Below, in pieces: positions 30,292-35,491 of a stretch of 35,491 nucleotides of DNA (position 1 is its first letter; every line of letters starts with the position of its first letter). The stretch is taken from positions 1 through 35,491 of the forward strand of contig JBBSDV010000009.1 in the NCBI GenBank assembly GCA_038240335.1, given 5' to 3'. The position numbers and the translations under genes were made by a program. This DNA comes from JBBSDV01 sp038240335. Its GTDB lineage: Bacteria > Chloroflexota > Dehalococcoidia > DSTF01 > JACRBR01. The notes under the pieces were generated by a model. The model worked only from the letters and a program-made list of their open reading frames with translations. It was not told the DNA's origin and did no database searches.

Positions 30292-31047
30292 CTAGACGCT
30301 CTGATGACGCTGCCATCGCATGACTGTGAACTCCGGCACGCGAAACCAGTCCTCGCAATACGGATCGTCACGCAGCGATTGATCCTCCGGCACCGGTTCG
30401 AGGAAGTCGCGTAGGACCAGTCCAGCATCGAGGTAGGCGTCCATGTACGCGCTCAGCGGCCGGTGGTAATTGACGATGCGAATGCCGCTCCAGTCGTACA
30501 CCTCCGAGCGCTGTTCGACATATCGATCCATCGCACGATAGAGCCGCTTGCCCTCCGCGTCGCGCACCCACGGTTCCATCGCGGTCACGAAGCCCAGGTT
30601 GGCGACGACGAGGAGCCCGCCCGGCCGTAGCACGCGCGCACTCTCGCTGATTGCCGCCCGGAAATCGACGACGTCGACGAGCATGATATAGCTGATCGCG
30701 AGGTCGAACCGCGCGTCGGCGAAGGGCAGTGCGTCGGCGCTCCCGAGCACATAGCCGCCGAGCGGGTCACGCGCGCACGCCGCCTCCACCAAACCAGGCG
30801 TGAGATCGACACCGGTGACGCGTGCGGCACGTGCACCCAGCATCCGGGAGAACCTGCCCTCGCCGCAACCAATGTCGATGACATCGAGCCCTGCGACATC
30901 CCCGCACAGCCGGAGCATCACGGGATCGAGGAGCAGCGTGCGGTGTCGGTCGCCCGCGTCCTGGAAGTCGATGTAGGCCTTCGCCGATTCGACCCACGCC
31001 TCCGCGGACGTGAGGTGCTCGCCGTCGTCCAATTCGAACCTCCTCAT
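30292..31047 (-). CDS. Class I SAM-dependent methyltransferase
   Basis: 251 residues from ATG 31047; a longer in-frame start at 31149 adds 34 residues of doubtful quality. The SAM site is DVIDIGCGEGRFSRML (about 56-70), then GVDLTPGLVEAA, GSADALPFADARFDLAISY (motif II/post I), and RVLRPGGLLVVANLGF (motif III), a UbiE/SmtA-like pattern. The C-terminal part (YNYHRPLSAYMDAYLDAG type segment, EDWFRVPEF) likely binds the substrate, which is unknown. It is divergent from the luciferase-like gene that follows. Confidence 0.92.
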   Translation of the reverse strand: MRRFELDDGEHLTSAEAWVESAKAYIDFQDAGDRHRTLLLDPVMLRLCGDVAGLDVIDIGCGEGRFSRMLGARAARVTGVDLTPGLVEAACARDPLGGYVLGSADALPFADARFDLAISYIMLVDVVDFRAAISESARVLRPGGLLVVANLGFVTAMEPWVRDAEGKRLYRAMDRYVEQRSEVYDWSGIRIVNYHRPLSAYMDAYLDAGLVLRDFLEPVPEDQSLRDDPYCEDWFRVPEFTVMRWQRHQSV

Positions 31048-31289
31048 CCGCTGTTTGACTAGGTTGCGCTTGCAGATGACCTTATCAGGCGGGGCAACGG
31101 TAGTCGATTGAGATGCGGGTGCTTCGGAGTGCACCGACGCCGATGGCATCCGGCGCGGGAAGCACTACACTTGCAACCAGCAACCCGCGACTTGCACTGG
31201 CGAGACGGGAGATGCTGCGCGAATCGATGTTCAGCGCGCTGTCACGAACCACGAGCCACTGCAGACCACCATAAGGCGAACGGAACGCG

Positions 31290-32117
31290 ATGCTCATCGG
31301 GGTCAAGATCGGGCCGGCGGAGGACGCGGATGTACGGCGCGCCGCGCAAGAAGCCGAAGCGATCGGCTTCCACTCGGTCTGGCTGAGCGAGCGGGTCGTC
31401 ATCCCGCTCGACAAACCGCATCCGTATCAGCCGATGGTCGACCCATGGATCGCGCTCGCGTACGTCGCGGCAGTGACCGAACGCGTGAAGCTCGGTACGA
31501 GCGTCAGCCAGATTGCAATCCGGCCGCCGGTGCTGATGGCGCGGGAGCTGGCCACGCTCGACCGGCTCTCCGCCGGCCGCGTCATCGTTGGCGCGGGCGC
31601 GGGGTGGGTCGTCGAGGAGTTCACGTCGACCGGCGTTGCGTTCGAGAATCGCGGCGGACGCCTCAACGAATTCATTCGCCTGCTCCGCCATCTCTGGACC
31701 ACACCCGAGGACGCCTGGCACGACAAATTCTTCGACATCCCTCCGGTCGGCATCATCAAGCCGCTGACGGCGGGCGGCCCGCCGATCCTCGTCGGCGCAT
31801 TCAGCGACGCTGGCTTTCGGCGCGCCGCCCGGCACGCCGACGGCTTCATAAGCGTCACATCGTCGCCTCCCGAACTACGCAAGATGCGCGACCGCATTGA
31901 CATGCTGCGTGCCGAGTACGGTCGCACGGCTCCGTTCGTCATGTATGCGCAGGCCTCAGCGCCAGACAGTGTCGTCGCCGCGAAGGAGCTCCTGCGTGAA
32001 TCGCGGCGGGCCGGCGTCGACGGGCTGATCCTTACGTACGGCGAGCCCGTCCCCGATGCGTTCGTACGAAACGCCGACGTGGTCCGCGCGATGCTCGAAC
32101 TAGGCGAGGACACTTGA
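31290..32117 (+). CDS. LLM-class F420-dependent oxidoreductase
   Basis: 275 residues of the luciferase-like (TIM-barrel) family: GFHSVWLSERVVIP, ALAYVAAVTERVKLGTSV, ARELATLDRLSAGRVIVGAG and WHDKFFDIPP are typical. Many such proteins in Actinobacteria and Chloroflexota use coenzyme F420, others FMN; the cofactor here is inferred from family resemblance. The substrate is unknown. It ends by overlapping the pantothenate kinase start (TTGA), and a second paralogue follows that kinase. Confidence 0.92.
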   Translation: MLIGVKIGPAEDADVRRAAQEAEAIGFHSVWLSERVVIPLDKPHPYQPMVDPWIALAYVAAVTERVKLGTSVSQIAIRPPVLMARELATLDRLSAGRVIVGAGAGWVVEEFTSTGVAFENRGGRLNEFIRLLRHLWTTPEDAWHDKFFDIPPVGIIKPLTAGGPPILVGAFSDAGFRRAARHADGFISVTSSPPELRKMRDRIDMLRAEYGRTAPFVMYAQASAPDSVVAAKELLRESRRAGVDGLILTYGEPVPDAFVRNADVVRAMLELGEDT

Positions 32118-32965
32118 GCGAAACGCATCCGCACTCGCTGCACGACGATCACTTGTCCGCTATCCCGTCGCTGCGCGTGGGCGCCGTTGGCATCGATGCC
32201 GGCATGACGCTGACGAAGCTCGCGAGGGCGACGGCGTCCGGCATCGAGCTGAACGTGCGCCACACGAAGCGCGCGCCCGACGAGTTCGCGCTCGCTGAGC
32301 AGTCGTCTAGGGCCGGCGTGACCGGCGCTTACACGCGAGGACTTGCTGGCAGTGCAGACGCGGTGCACGTGCAGGAGATCGACGCGGCGGCGCGTGGTGT
32401 GGCGGCGTTGCTCGAAACCGAGGGCCGCCTCGGCGACGGCGCGTTCGTGATGGCGCTGCTCGGCACGGGCACCGCGTTCGCGGCGGTGCGGGAAGGCAAG
32501 GCGACGCACCTTGGCGGCACGCCGCTCGGTGGCGGTTCATTCTGCGGCATCGCCCAGCGAGTGGACGCAACGCTGACGTATGAGGCGATGATCGCCGCGG
32601 CCGAGCGCGGAGAACGGCGCAACGTCGATGCCATGATCTCCGATATCTATCCCGAAGGCATCGGCCGCATCGGCCCCGATCTCACCGCCGCGCATCTCAC
32701 CCGCGGGGCGAACGGCTCGCTCGACGACTTTCTTGCGGGCCTGCTCAATCTGCACGGCGAGAATATCGGCCAGATCGTCGCGTCGCGGGCGACGATCGCA
32801 TCATTGCCGCGCGTCGTCCTCGCTGGCGGCTTCGCGCACAACAACCCTGGGCTATGCGCGTCGATCGCGAGCATGGTCAAACTCTTCGGTCTTGCCGTCG
32901 AGTCGGTGCCCGCGCCGGGCTATGTCGGCGCGATCGGCGCGGCACTCATCGCATCGAGCACGTAA
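32114..32965 (+). CDS. coaW: Type II pantothenate kinase (CoaW-like)
   Basis: 283 residues of the eukaryote-like ASKHA kinase type. Motifs: GIDAGMTLTKLA (phosphate loop 1, residues 26-37), VQEIDAAARGVAALL (candidate catalytic Glu88), LLGTGTAFAAV and HLGGTPLGGGSFCGIAQ (phosphate loop 2), VVLAGGFAHNNPGL (adenosine) and GYVGAIGAALI. It phosphorylates pantothenate, the committed step to CoA, and type II forms often resist CoA feedback. Start TTG 32114 overlaps the preceding stop; no closer alternative matches the first motif. The pan biosynthesis genes lie 22 kb away on the other strand. Gene name follows Staphylococcus usage. Confidence 0.92.
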   Translation: MSETHPHSLHDDHLSAIPSLRVGAVGIDAGMTLTKLARATASGIELNVRHTKRAPDEFALAEQSSRAGVTGAYTRGLAGSADAVHVQEIDAAARGVAALLETEGRLGDGAFVMALLGTGTAFAAVREGKATHLGGTPLGGGSFCGIAQRVDATLTYEAMIAAAERGERRNVDAMISDIYPEGIGRIGPDLTAAHLTRGANGSLDDFLAGLLNLHGENIGQIVASRATIASLPRVVLAGGFAHNNPGLCASIASMVKLFGLAVESVPAPGYVGAIGAALIASST

Positions 32966-32998
32966 CGTCGGACGACGATAACGAGAACGGAGGCGAAG

Positions 32999-33868
32999 AT
33001 GAAGCTTGGCGTCGTATTTCCCCAGACCGAGATTGGCACGGATCCCATCGCGATCCGCGACTATGCGCAAGGCGCTGAGCAGCTCGGCTACAATCACATG
33101 CTCGTGTTTGACCATGTGCTCGGCGCGAACCCTGCTCGCTTTGAGGCCAAGTTCCGGCCGCCGTACACGCACGAGACGCTGTTCCATGAACCCTTCGTGC
33201 TCTTCGGGTTTTTCGCCGGCGTCACCAAGACGATCGAGCTGACGACGGGCGTCGTCATCCTGCCGCAGCGGCAGACCGCGCTTGTCGCGAAGCAAGCGGC
33301 GGAGGTCGACGTGCTCTCCGGCGGACGGATGCGGCTCGGGGTGGGCATCGGCTGGAACTACGTCGAGTACGAGGCGCTCGGCGAGAACTTCCGCAACCGG
33401 GGCCGGCGTGTCGAGGAGCAGATCGCGCTCCTCCGGCGCCTCTGGACCGAACAGCTCGTCGACTTCGACGGGAAGTACGAGCATGTGCAGCAAGCCGGAA
33501 TCAATCCACTGCCGATCCAGCGGCCGATCCCGATCTGGATGGGCGGCGGCGCGGACGCCGTGCTGCGCCGGGTCGCGCGCATCGCCGACGGCTGGTTCCC
33601 GCAGTTTCACCCCGGCCCACAGGCAACGGAGATCGTCGAGCGGCTACGCGGCTACATAAGCGAAGCGGGCCGTAGCGCGGCCGACGTGGGCATCGAGGGT
33701 CGCATTAGCATCGTCAATACACCGGAAGAACAGTGGCCGGCGGCGGTGCAAGGCTGGCGCGACCTCAGTGCGACACACGTCTCGGTCAACACGATGGGCG
33801 CCGGACTCGACTCACCGCAAGCGCACATCGACGCGATTCGCCGCTTCAACGCGACCACGAACGGATAG
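32999..33868 (+). CDS. LLM-class F420-dependent oxidoreductase
   Basis: 289 residues, a second luciferase-like protein. Motifs: MKLGVVFPQTEIG, GYNHMLVFDHVLGANPARF, TTGVVILPQRQTALVAKQAAEV, SGGRMRLGVGIGWNYVEYEALG, RRVEEQIALLRRLW and PIPIWMGGGADAVLRRVARIADGWFP. This pattern is typical of the F420-dependent subgroup. GGAGGCGAAG precedes the ATG. It differs from the paralogue at 31290 too much to be a recent duplicate. The gene reads in the same direction as the kinase and phosphotransferase around it, so they may be one transcript. Confidence 0.95.
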   Translation: MKLGVVFPQTEIGTDPIAIRDYAQGAEQLGYNHMLVFDHVLGANPARFEAKFRPPYTHETLFHEPFVLFGFFAGVTKTIELTTGVVILPQRQTALVAKQAAEVDVLSGGRMRLGVGIGWNYVEYEALGENFRNRGRRVEEQIALLRRLWTEQLVDFDGKYEHVQQAGINPLPIQRPIPIWMGGGADAVLRRVARIADGWFPQFHPGPQATEIVERLRGYISEAGRSAADVGIEGRISIVNTPEEQWPAAVQGWRDLSATHVSVNTMGAGLDSPQAHIDAIRRFNATTNG

Positions 33869-33873
33869 CGATC

Positions 33874-34872
33874 GTGCTCCATCCCGACGTCGTATCGATG
33901 CTGCGGGCGCACGGGATCTCAGGCCCCGAAACGGAGCTCGCGCACGACGGCTTCTCGGGCGCACGGATCAGCGCGATCGCGCACGATCACGAACGTTACG
34001 TCCTCAAGCGGCTTCGGCGCGAGGACGACTGGATCATGCGCGTCAGTGGCGACGACACCGGGCGCGAAGCGCAGTTCGCCGCGTCGGCGCTCCTTTCGCG
34101 TGTCGACGCGCTGATCCGCGTGCCGTCGATTGGTGCGTCACGCGACGGCGCTGGCTGGGCGGTCCTGATGCACGACATCGCGCACCTGCTCGTGCCGGAC
34201 CATGTTGCGCTGTCGCAAGATGAGCTGGATTATCTTTTGTCGCGGTTGGCGGCGATGCACGCGGCGTTCTGGGAAGAACCCCTCGCCGACGCGGGTATTT
34301 CGTGGTGCGGTGTTACGCAGCGGCTCTCGATCCTCTCGCCTGACACGGGCCGCCTGCATGTGCTCGAGAACCGCGACTTCGGTATTGAGCGCGGCTGGCG
34401 ACTATTCGTCGAGCTCGCGCCGGAAGCCGCGGTGCGGCTTGTCCGCGGTCTTCGCTCCGACATGTCGCCACTGCTAGCGATTGTAGACGAGCTGCCACGT
34501 ACGCTGCTGCACGGCGATGTGAAGTTCTCGAACATCGGTCTTGCGGCGGACGAAGTGCACCTGTTCGACTGGGCCGTGATCATGAATGCGCCCGTTGCGC
34601 TCGAGATCGCCTGGATCCCGGGCGTCAACGCGCGTCGTGTCCCGGATCCGTTCGCCGTCATCGATTTGTACGGCGCGCATCTCGAACGCGCGATCGGGGT
34701 CGCCCGCTTTGGCGAGGCCGCGTGGCCACGGCAGCGGGCAGTGGCGCACATCGGCGCGTTGCTCCTGCTCGGCTGGGCGAAGGCGCTCGATGCGGATGGC
34801 GGGCAGCCCGAGGAGCTGCGGTATTGGTCCGATGCGGCCATCGACGGTGCGAAAATGCTCGGCCTCGCGTAG
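33874..34872 (+). CDS. Aminoglycoside phosphotransferase-like (APH/ChoK fold) protein
   Basis: 332 residues from GTG 33874, five bases after the preceding stop. The kinase fold shows ATP-lobe features (YVLKRLRREDDW with the Lys), then LLHGDVKFSNIGL (catalytic Asp, Brenner-like motif) and HLFDWAVIMNAP (metal-binding Asp). It belongs to the APH/choline-kinase-like superfamily, whose members phosphorylate small alcohols such as aminoglycosides, choline or homoserine. The substrate cannot be assigned. A longer frame upstream overlaps the previous gene and is unlikely. Confidence 0.88.
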   Translation: MLHPDVVSMLRAHGISGPETELAHDGFSGARISAIAHDHERYVLKRLRREDDWIMRVSGDDTGREAQFAASALLSRVDALIRVPSIGASRDGAGWAVLMHDIAHLLVPDHVALSQDELDYLLSRLAAMHAAFWEEPLADAGISWCGVTQRLSILSPDTGRLHVLENRDFGIERGWRLFVELAPEAAVRLVRGLRSDMSPLLAIVDELPRTLLHGDVKFSNIGLAADEVHLFDWAVIMNAPVALEIAWIPGVNARRVPDPFAVIDLYGAHLERAIGVARFGEAAWPRQRAVAHIGALLLLGWAKALDADGGQPEELRYWSDAAIDGAKMLGLA

Positions 34873-34909
34873 GATCAGGACGGCGGCGTAACGGCGAAGG
34901 AGCGTGATG

Positions 34910-35311
34910 ATGGCGTATTTTCTCGCAAAGACGGATCCGGAGACCTACTCGATCGACGACCTGGAGCGTGACGGCACGACTGAGTGGGACGGCGTCCGCA
35001 ACCCGACCGCCGTCAACACGATCAAGACGATGAAGCCCGGCGACCGCGTCATCATCTATCACTCGCAGGGGCAGGCGGCGATCGTCGGCCTCGCGGAGGT
35101 CGTCTCGGCGCCGCGCCCGGATGCGAACGACGCGAAGAGCTGGGTTGCCGACTTTAAGTTCATCAAGCGAGCTAAGACGCCGGTGACGCTGCGCGAGATC
35201 AAGGAATCGCATGAATTCGACGACTGGCTGCTCGTCCGCCAGGGCCGCCTCAGCACGATGTCGGCGCCCGCCGAGTTCTGGAAGTGGCTAAAGCCGAAGG
35301 CGGGGCTGTAA
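34910..35311 (+). CDS. EVE domain protein
   Basis: 133 residues covering one EVE domain: MAYFLAKTDPETYSIDDLER, WDGVRNPTAVNTIKTMKPGDRVIIYHS, AIVGLAEVVSAPRPD and a C-terminal FDDWLLVRQGRLSTMSAP. EVE domains are PUA/YTH-like folds thought to bind modified bases in RNA or DNA. AAGGAG at 34897-34902 fits ATG 34910 with seven bases; ATG 34907 is also possible. The domain forms the whole protein, as is common for bacterial members. Confidence 0.94.
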   Translation: MAYFLAKTDPETYSIDDLERDGTTEWDGVRNPTAVNTIKTMKPGDRVIIYHSQGQAAIVGLAEVVSAPRPDANDAKSWVADFKFIKRAKTPVTLREIKESHEFDDWLLVRQGRLSTMSAPAEFWKWLKPKAGL

Positions 35312-35330
35312 CAGCAATGCCGACGGCGCC

Positions 35331-35491
35331 ATGAGACTATTTCGCTTCGATTCGGAGATCGCTAAGCCCGTCAACCAGTTCGACAGTTCATTTCGGCACG
35401 TGTTTCTCGCAATCACCGATAACACGCTCGCTGGCATCTCGTGCATGTATTTCGCCGCCGGTGATCGCGTGGGCCTTCACGACGCCGTGAG
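35331..35491 (+). CDS. Cupin-like protein, N-terminal part, cut by the window end
   Basis: An ATG frame open to the end of the window: MRLFRFDSEIAKPVNQFDSS, then FAAGDRVGLHDAV. The last part resembles the first beta motif of cupins (G(x)5HxH-like start), preceded by a strand with ISCMYF. Only about 53 residues are visible, so the metal-binding histidines cannot be checked. It follows the EVE gene by 19 bases and is probably co-transcribed. Confidence 0.6.
   Translation, partial: MRLFRFDSEIAKPVNQFDSSFRHVFLAITDNTLAGISCMYFAAGDRVGLHDAV

Overview
The window is high-GC bacterial DNA, tightly packed with short operons on both strands. Several traits suggest Chloroflexota or a similarly deep-branching, probably aerobic, non-model lineage. 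These are an archaellin-like secreted protein, two F420-type luciferase-fold oxidoreductases, a type II pantothenate kinase, a geranylgeranyl-reductase-family flavoprotein, many promoters placed for leaderless mRNAs, and a nusA operon without rimP. This assignment is inference; there is no rRNA or other decisive marker. I found no rRNA, tRNA, CRISPR array, complete insertion sequence or prophage.

Layout. 1-593: 3' end of a class I/II aminotransferase. 594-2225: the most accessory-looking stretch, with a TnsA-type nuclease and a sigma-region-4-like HTH ORF on the minus strand, perhaps one gene split by a frameshift, then non-coding DNA. 2226-3562: a GYD protein and a GYD-acyltransferase fusion. 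3901-5295: a tandem HD-GYP-type protein, flanked by a heptamer array and a GGGAAGCG-rich stretch. 5618-6127: the archaellin-like protein. 6246-7561: yebC-ruvC. 7709-9836: panD-panB-panC, preceded by a candidate transcription attenuator. 10121-12479: a P450 divergent from a D,D-carboxypeptidase. 12599-15315: lipoprotein, PLP transsulfuration enzyme and Rieske-like protein. 15317-16510: flavoprotein, on the opposite strand. 16638-20224: GNAT, lipB, lipA and lpdA. 20229-21992: VOC protein, then a PadR regulator with its membrane partner. 22074-25963: the nusA-ylxR-infB operon with a terminator-bearing leader. 26136-29647: a tandem methyltransferase on the minus strand, then rbfA-GNAT-THUMP methyltransferase. 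29783-31047: an FmdB-type protein and a methyltransferase. 31290-35491: two luciferase-like oxidoreductases around a type II pantothenate kinase, then a small-molecule kinase, an EVE protein and the start of a cupin-like gene.

The gene sets form recognisable pathways. PanD, PanB and PanC make pantothenate, and the CoaW-type kinase 22 kb away would start its conversion to CoA. LipB and LipA make the lipoyl group that Lpd re-oxidises. NusA, YlxR, IF-2, RbfA and the putative RNA methyltransferases serve transcription, ribosome maturation and translation. The observations I consider most worth checking are the nuclease/HTH pair, the pan leader, the recurring leaderless promoter layout (including a nine-codon ORF coupled to lipB), the rimP-less nusA leader, the GYD-acyltransferase fusion and the Rieske-like protein without ligand histidines.
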